A stretch of 64,000 nt of DNA from an uncultured Christensenellaceae bacterium (GCA_910587825.1 CAJUNJ010000002.1:1-64000); one strand, 5' to 3'. Positions 54,393-62,697 are shown, counted from the stretch's first letter. Numbers and translations are program-made. The notes: generated by a model from the sequence alone, not told the origin.

Positions 54393-55778
54393 TTATTTTA
54401 AATACCCTTTCTTTTTGATGACAGCCGACACTTCCTTAACGTAAGCTTTGCAAAGTTTTTCGCTTTCGGCTTCCACCATAATTCTTACAAGCGGTTCGGT
54501 ACCCGAAGCCCTGTAAAGTATTCTTCCGCCGTCGCCGAGTTTATCTTCGACGCATTTGACGGCAGAAAGCACGTCAACATCGTTTTGCGCTTTTTCCTTG
54601 TCGGTAACAGCAAGGTTTGTAAGCACCTGCGGATATACTTTCATAGGCTTTACAAGGTTGGACAGCGTTGTTTTTTTAGCCATTATGACTTCCATCATTT
54701 TAAGGCTTGTAAGTATTCCGTCGCCCGTGGTTGCATATTTAGAAAATATAATGTGACCCGACTGTTCCCCGCCGAGCCTGCAACCGTGGGCGGTCATATA
54801 TTCGTGAACGTATTTATCTCCTACGGGAGTTTTCGCATAATCTATTCCCGCGGCTTCAAACGCCTTATAAAGACCGAAGTTGGACATAACCGTGGTAACT
54901 ACTGTATTGTTAATAAGCTTTCCGCGTTCCTTCATATACAGTCCGTAAACGTAAAGTATCTGATCGCCCGATACAACTTGTCCGTTTTCGTCCACGCACA
55001 GGCACCTGTCTGCGTCGCCGTCGTATGCAAAGCCAACGTCAAGCTTCTTTTCCTTTACAAGCTTCTGCAAACCCTCTATATGTGTGGAACCCGCATTATC
55101 GTTTACGTTTAAACCGTTAGGTTCTGCGTTGATAACGTAAGTCGTCGCGCCCAAAGCTTCGAAAACGGCTTTTGCAATATTCCAGCTTGCGCCGTTTGCG
55201 CAGTCAAGACCGACTTTCATTCCGCGAAACGAATATACTCCGAGTGAAATGAGATAACCGATGTAGCGGTTTCTGCCCGAAGCGAAGTCTACGGTTTTAC
55301 CTATTTTATCGCGCAACGCATATGGCAGTTCGGAATAGTCTTTCCCGAACACGTTGAGTTTGCCGTCGATATAATCTTCGATGAGAGAAATGGTCTCTTC
55401 GTCCATTTTCTCGCCGTTTGTATTTATCAGTTTTATTCCGTTGTCGTAATAGGGGTTGTGGCTTGCAGAAATCATAATTCCGCAATCGAAGCCGTCGACC
55501 CTTGTAAGAAGCGCAACCGACGGAGTTGTCGTGACGTGCATCATATACGCGTCCGCGCCCGAAGCGGTCATTCCGGAAATGAGCGTGTATTCGAACATAT
55601 AGCTCGAACGGCGGGTATCCTTGCCGACAACTATTCTCGGTGCGGAACTGTCGCCCGCCCTTCTCTTCAATTCGCCGTAATACCAGCCCAAAAACCTGCC
55701 GACTTTGTAAGCGTGGCCGGCGGTAAGCGTCACGTTTGCTTCACCGCGGAACCCGTCCGTCCCGAAATATCTTCCCAT
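54393..55778 (-). CDS. glmM: Phosphoglucosamine mutase
   Basis: Converts glucosamine-6-phosphate to glucosamine-1-phosphate. I start at ATG 55778 (461 aa, GAGG site upstream), where the protein begins MGRYFGTDGFRG; the longer frame runs into the upstream gene. Active-site phosphoserine motif SASHNPYYDNGIK, metal-binding DGDADRCL and the sugar-binding GGEQSGH are intact. Operon partner of glmS within the element. Confidence 0.96.
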   Translation of the reverse strand: MGRYFGTDGFRGEANVTLTAGHAYKVGRFLGWYYGELKRRAGDSSAPRIVVGKDTRRSSYMFEYTLISGMTASGADAYMMHVTTTPSVALLTRVDGFDCGIMISASHNPYYDNGIKLINTNGEKMDEETISLIEDYIDGKLNVFGKDYSELPYALRDKIGKTVDFASGRNRYIGYLISLGVYSFRGMKVGLDCANGASWNIAKAVFEALGATTYVINAEPNGLNVNDNAGSTHIEGLQKLVKEKKLDVGFAYDGDADRCLCVDENGQVVSGDQILYVYGLYMKERGKLINNTVVTTVMSNFGLYKAFEAAGIDYAKTPVGDKYVHEYMTAHGCRLGGEQSGHIIFSKYATTGDGILTSLKMMEVIMAKKTTLSNLVKPMKVYPQVLTNLAVTDKEKAQNDVDVLSAVKCVEDKLGDGGRILYRASGTEPLVRIMVEAESEKLCKAYVKEVSAVIKKKGYLK

Positions 55779-55786
55779 ACTGTTCC

Positions 55787-56443
55787 TCAATGTTTTGCGG
55801 TTATAACTCCGCCGCTTTTGTAAATGCTGTCCGATGGTATAGTTCCGCGAACCGACGACAGCGGATAAATAATTGTGTTCCTGCCTATTACCGTCCCCGG
55901 ATTGAGAACGCTGTTGCAACCGACTTCGACGAAATCGCCGAGCATTGCGCCGAATTTTTTAAGTCCCGTCGGAATACGCGTACCGCCGTCTTTGACCGTG
56001 ACAAGCGTTTTATCCGATTTTACATTTGAAGTAACAGACCCCGCGCCCATATGCGACTTGTAACCCAATATACTGTCGCCCACGTAATTGTAGTGCGGAA
56101 CCTGCACGCCGTCAAACAAAATTACGTTTTTAAGTTCGACCGAATTGCCGACGACGCAGCCTTTGCCGACGAGCGCGCTTCCGCGTATAAAGGCACAGTG
56201 TCTTACCTGAGTTTCAGCCCCGATTATACAGGGCGAACCGAGATACGCCGAAGAAGCGATTTCCGCCGTTTTGTGTACCCAGACCCCGGGAGCGACTTCG
56301 TTATATTCCCGCCTGTCAAGCGAGCAGGCAAGAGTTTTAATATATTCTTTAATTCCGCCGAGAGCTTCCCACGGGTAAGTAAAACCCGAAAGATAGTCCG
56401 CCGCGGAAGTGTGCGTTAAATCAAATAAATCGTTTATTTTCAA
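55787..56443 (-). CDS. GlmU-like left-handed beta-helix acetyltransferase (stand-alone)
   Basis: Acyltransferase of 218 aa with repeated hexapeptide turns (HKTAEIASSAYLGSPCIIG ... NSVELKNVILFDG ... VGCNSVLNPGTVIG). The segment HYNYVGDSILG matches the acetyltransferase half of GlmU, which acetylates glucosamine-1-phosphate. The uridylyltransferase half is absent and must be supplied elsewhere if this is the GlmU step. Start is a TTG at 56443 with GGAG upstream. First gene of the glmM-glmS-dehydratase operon, 8 bases before glmM. Confidence 0.8.
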   Translation of the reverse strand: MKINDLFDLTHTSAADYLSGFTYPWEALGGIKEYIKTLACSLDRREYNEVAPGVWVHKTAEIASSAYLGSPCIIGAETQVRHCAFIRGSALVGKGCVVGNSVELKNVILFDGVQVPHYNYVGDSILGYKSHMGAGSVTSNVKSDKTLVTVKDGGTRIPTGLKKFGAMLGDFVEVGCNSVLNPGTVIGRNTIIYPLSSVRGTIPSDSIYKSGGVITAKH

Positions 56444-56476
56444 TATAATTCTCCGTAATAATGAATTATATGTATT

Positions 56477-56505
56477 ATTTTAACACCTTGCCGTAGCAAA
56501 GTCAA
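56477..56505 (-). promoter_or_regulatory. Promoter of the UDP-GlcNAc/CapD operon
   Basis: TTGACT (56500-56505), 17-base spacer, TAAAAT (56477-56482) on the minus strand, 34 bases before the TTG start of the acetyltransferase gene. Confidence 0.6.
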
Positions 56506-56737
56506 TATTATTAAATTAAAATGTTAAAATTGTGTGAAAAAAGTCGTAACGTGTATTATTGCACATTGCAAAATTTTAAATGCTTACGATAACGGCAATA
56601 CGCGGCAATTTCCCGTATTGCATATAATGCGGCTGATTTTATTATGCGTAATTGCAAATAATTAATTACCTGAACACCCGAACTGTTTTTTAAGGATTGA
56701 TAGTTTTTAAAAATATATCATTTTGTCCTTTCGTTAT

Positions 56738-56766
56738 TTGACTTTAAAATTCACATGGTTTATACT
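56738..56766 (+). promoter_or_regulatory. Promoter of the O-antigen ligase/Wzy gene
   Basis: TTGACT (56738-56743), 17-base spacer, TATACT (56761-56766), followed by a short leader without a clear ribosome site. Confidence 0.6.
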
Positions 56767-56797
56767 GTAAATATAGAAAAGTATAAGCGTAAAGCAA

Positions 56798-58207
56798 ATG
56801 AATCAGGCTATTTCAAAATTAAAAGACTGCGCATTTATAAATAAATTCAGATGCATTTTGTCTTCTAAATTTTTTCCGTTTATAACTGCCGCTATAACCC
56901 TGCTGTGCTATTATCTCGGCTGGGATATGGCGTTGATTTACTATATCGGCATTACGGGCATACTTATGCTCCTCCTGCTTGACGACGTCACACCAGTAAT
57001 TCACGTTCTTTTGTTTATGAGCGTGATGATTTCACTTAAAAATTCGCCGTCGCCGGCAATGGGCGGTTCGGACTATTATCACAGAACGGAAAATTTGGTA
57101 CAGATAGCCATTGTTATAACGGCTTTCATATCTGCGGGTATATACCGCATTGTTACGGCGTGCGCAAAGAAAAAATTTAAAGTGTCGCCCGTTTTTATGG
57201 GACTTTGCGGTTTTGCCGCGGCTCTGTTTTTCAACGGCGTAGCATCTGATAAATATATTCCCAAAAATTTATTGTTCGCGCTTATTATGGCGGCTTGCTT
57301 TCTCGGAATATATTCCGTACTTTGCTGTAATTTAAAACTTGATAAAAATGCTTTCGAAAAAATAGCATTCGGTTTTTTCGCTTTGAGCATTCTGCTTGTT
57401 ATAGAATTAATAGTCGCATACGCAACCACAGAAGGAATATTCGCCGACGGAAAAATTATCAGGGATAAACTGATATTCGGCTGGGGGCTTTACAATAACT
57501 ACGGCGTATTGCTGGTAATGTGCATACCTGCCGTATGCTATCTTGCAAGCATAAAAAATTACGGATTCGTATACACACTGTATTCGGTTGTACTGTTCGT
57601 TGCCTCGTTTTTCTGTTGTAGCCGTCAGGCTATGGTGGGCGCCGCGCTTATATTCCCGTTCTGTTCGGCAATACTGTTAATCAAAGGCAAAAACAGATTT
57701 GCGAATATCTGCATTTTCGTCGCGGCGGCTATTGCCGCAATTATACTTATCGCCGTTTACCGCGAACCCGTCTACGTATTCTTCAAAGATATTTTTGCCA
57801 ATATTTTTGTGGACGGCGAACTTGACGGAAGCGGACGCACGAAAATTTGGCGAGAAGCTTTCAACAATTTCAGATTTAACCCTCTGTTCGGGGTAGGCTT
57901 TTATACCAAATTCAGTTATGAAGGAAAAACGGGACTCGGCTTTATGCCGTCAATGTGTCACGATACCCTGTTGGAGCTTTTAAGCGCGGGCGGGCTTTTA
58001 CTGTTTATAGCATACGCCTGCCACCGCGTGCAGACTGTACAAAGCTTTTTCAAAAACGTTACGCTTGAAAGGTTTTTCATCGCCGTCACGGTACTTGCAA
58101 TGCTGATTATAAGTCTTATGGACAATCATATGTTCAATATTTTCCCCACTATTATTTATAGCTCGCTTATAGCCGTTCTTTCGGCAAGCGAACAAAAATA
58201 CGAATAA
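56798..58207 (+). CDS. O-antigen ligase / Wzy-type polysaccharide polymerase
   Basis: Polytopic membrane protein of 469 aa with about 11-12 hydrophobic segments. The large extracytoplasmic loop near 340-400 has the family motif GSGRTKIWREAFNNF...PLFGVGF typical of the Wzy_C/O-antigen ligase group. It polymerises or transfers undecaprenyl-linked oligosaccharides at the outer face of the membrane. Divergent from the sugar-nucleotide operon and last gene before the right att core, so it belongs to the same surface-glycan cargo. Confidence 0.88.
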   Translation: MNQAISKLKDCAFINKFRCILSSKFFPFITAAITLLCYYLGWDMALIYYIGITGILMLLLLDDVTPVIHVLLFMSVMISLKNSPSPAMGGSDYYHRTENLVQIAIVITAFISAGIYRIVTACAKKKFKVSPVFMGLCGFAAALFFNGVASDKYIPKNLLFALIMAACFLGIYSVLCCNLKLDKNAFEKIAFGFFALSILLVIELIVAYATTEGIFADGKIIRDKLIFGWGLYNNYGVLLVMCIPAVCYLASIKNYGFVYTLYSVVLFVASFFCCSRQAMVGAALIFPFCSAILLIKGKNRFANICIFVAAAIAAIILIAVYREPVYVFFKDIFANIFVDGELDGSGRTKIWREAFNNFRFNPLFGVGFYTKFSYEGKTGLGFMPSMCHDTLLELLSAGGLLLFIAYACHRVQTVQSFFKNVTLERFFIAVTVLAMLIISLMDNHMFNIFPTIIYSSLIAVLSASEQKYE

Positions 58208-58217
58208 ATCGACATAC

Positions 58218-58255
58218 CGAAAGCGGTCGGGAAGCAATTTCCGACCGCTTTTTAA
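58218..58255 (+). terminator. Terminator of the ligase gene
   Basis: Stem AAAGCGGTCGG / CCGACCGCTTT (58220-58230 with 58241-58251) followed by TTT. Confidence 0.7.
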
Positions 58256-58381
58256 TTTCAAACGCGGGAATTATAGTCCGCACCTCCTTTAAAAATTTTT
58301 GTGTTAAAGTGTTTGAAGACCCGACGTTTTTATTAACCTACGGCGCAACCCGTAACACGCCCAATTTACGCATACCTGCGG

Positions 58382-59068
58382 CTAACAAAGGCGAATGCGC
58401 GCAATTACACAAAAGGTTTGTCCTATTATAACACTTACGGGGGCCATTGCCGCCCCCATATTATTTACGTCGGTCACACCGTAATCGCATACCCTGCCCA
58501 TTGTTGCGCTTGTAATTTTAATTCCGTCGTTTCCGCAACCGATGAGACAGCCGCCCGCACCCGTTACCGTCCACTGCGATTGGGGCGGTCTTGTACAGCC
58601 AAGCTCCAACGGATAACGGTACTGTCTTTCCGCCGAAGCAAAATGACTGCCCGTAGCGGCGACGGCGCGGTTGATATAACCGGCGTTCACAAGCATTGCC
58701 GCAAGCATAATGCTTTCACTCATTGTCGAACACGCGGAATAGACGCCCAGGAACGGAAATAAATAATCCCTTGCGGCGAAGCTTGCCGAAATTATCTGGT
58801 TGAGTAAATCGCCTGAAATCAATACGTCTATGTCCTGTTGCTTGAATCCGCCCTTTTCAATAGCAAGCGAAATGACGTTTGTAAGCATTTTGCACTCCGC
58901 CTTTTCGTAAGTGCTTTCTTCATACATATCGTCTTCAAGCGTGATATCCGCATATCCGCCTATTACCCCCGTCTTTTCCTTACTGCCGCAAATAGCCGCA
59001 TATGAAAGAATGCGGGGAGAATTTTTAAAATAAACCGTGTTTCCCTTTTTTGACTGCCTGTTAATCAT
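58382..59068 (-). CDS. spoVAD: SpoVAD, N-terminal part (gene split by 13-kb element)
   Basis: First 210 residues of SpoVAD followed by 18 element-encoded residues and a stop. Family landmarks are intact: LISGDLLNQIISASFAARD-like segment, GACSTM-like YSACSTMSESI, ATGSHFASAERQYRYP, and SATMGRVCDYGVTDVNNMGAAMAP, where the native sequence stops at 58439. The continuation PAAADTI is found at 45412. The gene lies after spoVAC in normal order. As it stands the gene would give a truncated, probably inactive protein. No clear ribosome site before the ATG. Confidence 0.93.
   Translation of the reverse strand: MINRQSKKGNTVYFKNSPRILSYAAICGSKEKTGVIGGYADITLEDDMYEESTYEKAECKMLTNVISLAIEKGGFKQQDIDVLISGDLLNQIISASFAARDYLFPFLGVYSACSTMSESIMLAAMLVNAGYINRAVAATGSHFASAERQYRYPLELGCTRPPQSQWTVTGAGGCLIGCGNDGIKITSATMGRVCDYGVTDVNNMGAAMAPVSVIIGQTFCVIARIRLC
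58438..58444 (-). other. Right attachment core (attR side)
   Basis: GCCCCCG on the gene strand; preceded by host GCAATG (A-M of SpoVAD) and followed by element sequence TAAGTGTTATAATAGG. Same 7-bp core as at 45412-45418. Confidence 0.75.
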
Positions 59069-59111
59069 ATTTTAATTAATAGTAGTTTTTTCTTAATTTG
59101 CTTTTTTATGC

Positions 59112-59137
59112 AAAAAAATACACCCGCTTAGCGGGTG
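59112..59137 (-). terminator. Intrinsic terminator between spoVAC and spoVAD
   Basis: Stem CACCCGC / GCGGGTG (59121-59127 with 59131-59137) followed on the minus strand by TATTTTTTT, nine bases after the spoVAC stop. Unexpected inside a spoVA operon; implies partial readthrough or a separate spoVAD promoter. Confidence 0.65.
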
Positions 59138-59145
59138 ACCGTAAA

Positions 59146-59595
59146 TTAAATAAACAGATAAATAAGTCCAACAAGCACGCCGGAGAATACGCCGAATACT
59201 ATAATTGCCCCGGCTACCGTAAACATTTTGGCTGCCATACCGTATATCCAGCCTTCGGTTTTAAACTCTATCGCAGGCGAAGTGACGCTGTTTGCAAAGC
59301 CGGTTATAGGAACTATTGAACCTGCTCCCGCATATCTGCCTATCCTGTCGTACACGCCGAGCCCCGTTAAAAGACAGCCGAGAAAAATGAGTATGACCGA
59401 AGTCGAACCCGCAAGTTCGTCGCCTGTAAGCCCGGCATATTCGAGCATAAATCTTATAAATTGACCTATACAGCATATAAGTCCCCCTACGCCGAACGCC
59501 GCCGCACAATTTTTGAAATGCTGTGTGGGCGGGTCCTGCGTCTTAACGTAGGTAAGATAGTTTTCGTTATAATTTCCCCGCGTCTTGCCTGTCAT
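59146..59595 (-). CDS. spoVAC: Stage V sporulation protein AC
   Basis: Membrane subunit of the SpoVA dipicolinate channel; in Bacillus it behaves as a mechanosensitive channel during germination. The 149-aa protein has four hydrophobic segments and the conserved GRYAGAGSIVPITGFANSVTSPAIE, homologous to the matching part of SpoVAE. A strong GGAGGGGG ribosome site precedes the ATG. It is complete and in normal order upstream of the split spoVAD. Confidence 0.95.
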   Translation of the reverse strand: MTGKTRGNYNENYLTYVKTQDPPTQHFKNCAAAFGVGGLICCIGQFIRFMLEYAGLTGDELAGSTSVILIFLGCLLTGLGVYDRIGRYAGAGSIVPITGFANSVTSPAIEFKTEGWIYGMAAKMFTVAGAIIVFGVFSGVLVGLIYLFI

Positions 59596-59673
59596 TTCTG
59601 ACCCCCTCCGTCTTACCGCTCTTTATAAAGCTTTCGCGCTCGTCCCTGCGCGATAAATCGTATTCTCTCCTCA

Positions 59674-60468
59674 TTATCTGTACATCCTGTCGTTGATATA
59701 TAAAGTTACTTTTTCGGGCATAATGTGCGACATAATTCGGTAAGCCGAATTTTTGAACCCGCACGCCTTTATAACGGGAGGCTTGTCCATAAGCATAACG
59801 CTGTAAATATCTTCCGCGACGGCGGCCGGCGACATACCGTTCTGCTCCATTTTGGCAAGCGCGGATACGGCTTTGTTCAAATCGCGCGCGTATGACTTAT
59901 TTTCGTCGTCCGTGTACACCTTGCGCTTGAACGTAAAGCCCGTCGACGTACCGCCCGGAAGAAATGCGGTAATTTTAATGTTATAGGGTTTAAGTTCGTG
60001 ATAGGCTCCGCGGACGAACATTTCGAGCGCGGCTTTCGAAGACGAATAAAACGGGTCAAACATAATGGGTATTTCGCCGCCGAGAGACCCGACAAGAATG
60101 ATACGTCCGCCCCTGTCCTTCATAGAAGGTATGCAAGCCTGCACGGCTTTTAACGCACCGAAGAAATTTACGTCGAATAAATAGCGGTAATCGCTTTCCT
60201 TTGCGTACTCGATAGGCGCCGCCATAGAAAAGCCCGCACAATAAATAAGAGCGTCTATTTTATACTTTTCGCCTATTTTCGAAATGACGTCCGTAACGGT
60301 ACTTCCCGCCGCGACGTCCGCGATTATATTTTTGACTTTTACGTTTTTACACGGCGAACGCGATATATTTATAACGTTCCAGCCGCGGGCGGAAAGCCGA
60401 GTGCAGGTTTCCAAACCTATCCCCGAGCTTCCGCCGACGACCACCGCCGTTGACACATATCTTTCCAT
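59674..60468 (-). CDS. Short-chain dehydrogenase/reductase
   Basis: NAD(P)-dependent oxidoreductase of 264 aa. The cofactor motif VVGGSSGIGLE is near 10-20, the NAG-like motif appears as YCAGFS, the catalytic Ser is in LVGSLGG, and YxxxK is FYSSSKAAL. The C-terminal part resembles SDRs acting on sphingoid or fatty substrates, but substrate cannot be assigned. It is directly upstream of spoVAC on the same strand with a gap of 78 bases. Confidence 0.9.
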   Translation of the reverse strand: MERYVSTAVVVGGSSGIGLETCTRLSARGWNVINISRSPCKNVKVKNIIADVAAGSTVTDVISKIGEKYKIDALIYCAGFSMAAPIEYAKESDYRYLFDVNFFGALKAVQACIPSMKDRGGRIILVGSLGGEIPIMFDPFYSSSKAALEMFVRGAYHELKPYNIKITAFLPGGTSTGFTFKRKVYTDDENKSYARDLNKAVSALAKMEQNGMSPAAVAEDIYSVMLMDKPPVIKACGFKNSAYRIMSHIMPEKVTLYINDRMYR

Positions 60469-60508
60469 ACCGTTATTTTGCGGAATAGGAATAAATTTAT
60501 TCAGCTTT

Positions 60509-61282
60509 TCAACCGAACGCGACGTCGAGAATCATCATAAGCGAAAAGCCGAATATGACACCTATCGTAGCTTTTATTTTGCCTTCCGAAAAACTTTCGG
60601 GGATGAGTTCCGAACAGACCACGGCAATCATTGCGCCTGCCGAAAACGAAAGCGCCCACGGCAGTATACCGCTTGCAAAAGTGACGGTAACCGCGCCTAT
60701 AACGCCCGCGACTATTTCCACCGCGCCCGAAAGCTGGCCTATAAAGAAAGATTTGAATCTGCCCATACCGTTTGCGCGTAGCGGAAATGCGACGCACATA
60801 CCTTCGGGAAAATTCTGTATGCCAATGCCGACGGCAAGCATCAGAGCGGCAACCGCGCCCACGCCGTTGCCCGCCGCAAGCGCGCCGAAAGCAACGCCTA
60901 TCGCAAGCCCTTCCGGGATATTATGAACGGTTACGGCTATGCACATAACCGCACAGCTCTGCTTTTTGGCGTTATCGGAAAACAGTTTAAGTTTGCCTGT
61001 TACTATATCGGTGACTATTATCATCAGTCCGCCGAGTATAAAACCGCAAGTAAGTATGAGATACGAATATTCGCCCGTCGTTTCGAGGGCGGGCATCAGA
61101 AGCGAGAAAAAGGTTGAAGCCAACATTATTCCCGCGGCGCTGCTCATCATAAGTGAAAAGGCGCTTTTGCCGACGCTTTTACAAAAAAAGACAGGCAGGG
61201 CACCCAACGCCGTCAACGCCCAAGTAAACGTTGTGGCGAGAAGCGCCTGCTGCCAGCCTGCTAAATTATAAAACCATTCCAC
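60509..61282 (-). CDS. ZIP-family metal transporter
   Basis: Membrane transporter of 257 aa for divalent metals (zinc, possibly iron or manganese). The metal-binding motif HNIPEGLAIG is in the fourth segment and QNFPEGM in the fifth, typical of ZupT/ZIP proteins, with about eight membrane spans. The start is a GTG at 61282 with GGAG upstream. Confidence 0.92.
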   Translation of the reverse strand: MEWFYNLAGWQQALLATTFTWALTALGALPVFFCKSVGKSAFSLMMSSAAGIMLASTFFSLLMPALETTGEYSYLILTCGFILGGLMIIVTDIVTGKLKLFSDNAKKQSCAVMCIAVTVHNIPEGLAIGVAFGALAAGNGVGAVAALMLAVGIGIQNFPEGMCVAFPLRANGMGRFKSFFIGQLSGAVEIVAGVIGAVTVTFASGILPWALSFSAGAMIAVVCSELIPESFSEGKIKATIGVIFGFSLMMILDVAFG

Positions 61283-61350
61283 AAGAATTTCTCCATAGTG
61301 TATACCTAAAATTACAGTTACTGTATTCTATGAAAAAATTCCGTTATTTG

Positions 61351-61854
61351 TTAACCGTGCTTGCGCACAGAGAGATTTTTATATGTGACGAATTTTACAG
61401 TATAACCGTTCGTTTCCTGCGGTTGACTTTCGCTAACCACTTTAAAGTCGGGATTTTCGTCAAGATTTTCAAAGAACGCGTCCGCCCCGCCAACCGCATC
61501 TACCTTAGTGACAAGCACCTCGTCGCAATATGGCAGAAGGGTTTTATACATCATCGCCCCGCCTATAACGAAAACCTTGTCGGAGTCGTACTTTTTAATT
61601 TCCGCAAACAGCTCTTCAAGGCTGAAAACGACGATGCAGTCGTCGCGTTTTTCGCCTTCGGGATAAAGGACTATATTTGTTCTGTTTTTAAGCGGTTTGC
61701 CGCCGGGGAAAGACTTTAATGTGTTTGAACCCATTACCACGACGTTGCCCGTGGTCGTTTCCCTGAAAAATTTCATATCGGCGGGAATTGAGAACATAAG
61801 CCCGTTACGCTTGCCTATACCCCAATCTCTGTCGGCGTGTAAAATAGCTTTCAA
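61351..61854 (-). CDS. folA: Dihydrofolate reductase
   Basis: Reduces dihydrofolate to tetrahydrofolate with NADPH. The 167-aa protein has the family N-terminus AILHADRDWGIGKRNGLMFSIPADMKFF, the TTGNVVVMGSNTLKS segment and VIGGAMMYK. The start is a TTG at 61854 with GAGG upstream. Lies 12 bases after thyA, the usual partner whose reaction generates dihydrofolate. Confidence 0.94.
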   Translation of the reverse strand: MKAILHADRDWGIGKRNGLMFSIPADMKFFRETTTGNVVVMGSNTLKSFPGGKPLKNRTNIVLYPEGEKRDDCIVVFSLEELFAEIKKYDSDKVFVIGGAMMYKTLLPYCDEVLVTKVDAVGGADAFFENLDENPDFKVVSESQPQETNGYTVKFVTYKNLSVRKHG

Positions 61855-61866
61855 ATAGCACCTCTG

Positions 61867-62697
61867 TTATTCCGCGACGGGAATAACGTATTTTTTATCG
61901 TTATATTTATAGTCGGTAAGTTTAAAACTGTCGACGGTGAAATCGTAAAAGTTTTTTATATCCCCGTCCACTTCTATCTTAGGCGCGGGCAAGCAGGGCA
62001 TTTTAAGAATTTCTTCTACGATGGGGACGTGTCTGTCGTAAATATGCGCGTCGGCTATGACGTGAATAAGTTCGCCTGCTTTAAGGTTTGACACCTGCGC
62101 AAACATTATCATAAGCACTGCGTACTGCACCACGTTCCAATTATTTGCCGTAAGCATATCGTTTGAACGCTGGTTTAAAATTGCGTTTAAAGTATTGCCT
62201 GACACGTTGAAAGTCATCGAATATGCGCAGGGATAAAGGTTCATTTCGTGTAAATCGGCAAACGTATATAAATTAGTCATAATGCGTCTGCTTGCGGGAT
62301 TGTGTTTCAAGTCGTACAGCACCCTGTCGACCTGATCGAATTCACCTTCCTTATACTTATGCTTTACTCCCAACTGATAGCCGTAAGCCTTGCCTATCGA
62401 ACCGTTTTCGTCCGCCCACTGGTTCCAGATTTTGGAATTTAAATCGCTAATGTTGTTGCTTTTTTTCTGCCATATCCATAACAGCTCGTCTATGCAGGAT
62501 TTGAAAAAAGTACGCCTTACGGTAAGTATGGGAAATTCCTTGCTTAAATCGTATCTGTTGACTATGCCGAACTTTTTGACCGTATGCGCCGGCGTTCCGT
62601 CCGCCCAGCGGGGACGCACTTCAAGGTCGGTGTCCCATACTCCGTTGTCCAAAATGTCGCGCATATTGGATATAAAAATTTCGTCTGCCCTGCTCAT
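61867..62697 (-). CDS. thyA: Thymidylate synthase
   Basis: Methylates dUMP to dTMP using methylene-tetrahydrofolate. The 276-aa protein has the catalytic Cys in LYPCAYSMTF, the NQRSNDMLTANNWN segment and the C-terminal HVIADAHIYDRHVP. The residue after the Cys is Ala rather than the His of many ThyA proteins, a variant that I associate with clostridial enzymes. The start overlaps the Nudix-GNAT gene by 4 bases. Middle gene of the operon. Confidence 0.95.
   Translation of the reverse strand: MSRADEIFISNMRDILDNGVWDTDLEVRPRWADGTPAHTVKKFGIVNRYDLSKEFPILTVRRTFFKSCIDELLWIWQKKSNNISDLNSKIWNQWADENGSIGKAYGYQLGVKHKYKEGEFDQVDRVLYDLKHNPASRRIMTNLYTFADLHEMNLYPCAYSMTFNVSGNTLNAILNQRSNDMLTANNWNVVQYAVLMIMFAQVSNLKAGELIHVIADAHIYDRHVPIVEEILKMPCLPAPKIEVDGDIKNFYDFTVDSFKLTDYKYNDKKYVIPVAE

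Larger units (their letters stand above)
56444..56797. other. Divergent AT-rich promoter region
   Basis: Between the leftward sugar operon and the rightward Wzy/ligase gene. It holds two predicted promoters (56477-56505 leftward, 56738-56766 rightward); I see no coding frame or structured RNA in the remaining 230 bases. Confidence 0.5.
45412..58444. mobile_element. About 13.03-kb serine-recombinase element inserted in spoVAD
   Basis: Bounded by 7-bp GCCCCCG repeats at 45412-45418 and 58438-58444 within the two halves of spoVAD. Removal of one repeat and the intervening DNA restores a single 336-codon spoVAD in frame, the normal family length (about 338). A large serine recombinase lies 80 bases inside the left end. 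Contents: recombinase, a 62-codon gene, an ECF sigma/protease-like/membrane-protein operon, an HTH protein, and a UDP-GlcNAc and polysaccharide module (CapD type, glmS, glmM, acetyltransferase, Wzy/ligase). No structural phage genes or conjugation genes are present. The 47.2-50.6 kb part is visibly more AT-rich than the sugar module. Confidence 0.88.

Noticed and set aside
45493..58437. Prophage
   Set aside because: No capsid, terminase, portal, tail or lysis genes are present; the HTH gene alone is not evidence of a phage.
59068..59111. Sigma-G-type promoter directly before spoVAD (GCATA ... ACTACTA)
   Set aside because: The spacing is 20 bases rather than about 17-18 and only five of seven -10 positions match; not strong enough to list.
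59567..59670. A 35-codon frame (MRREYDLSRRDERESF...) between the SDR and spoVAC genes
   Set aside because: It overlaps both neighbours and the ribosome site of spoVAC, and I recognise no family; probably a chance frame.
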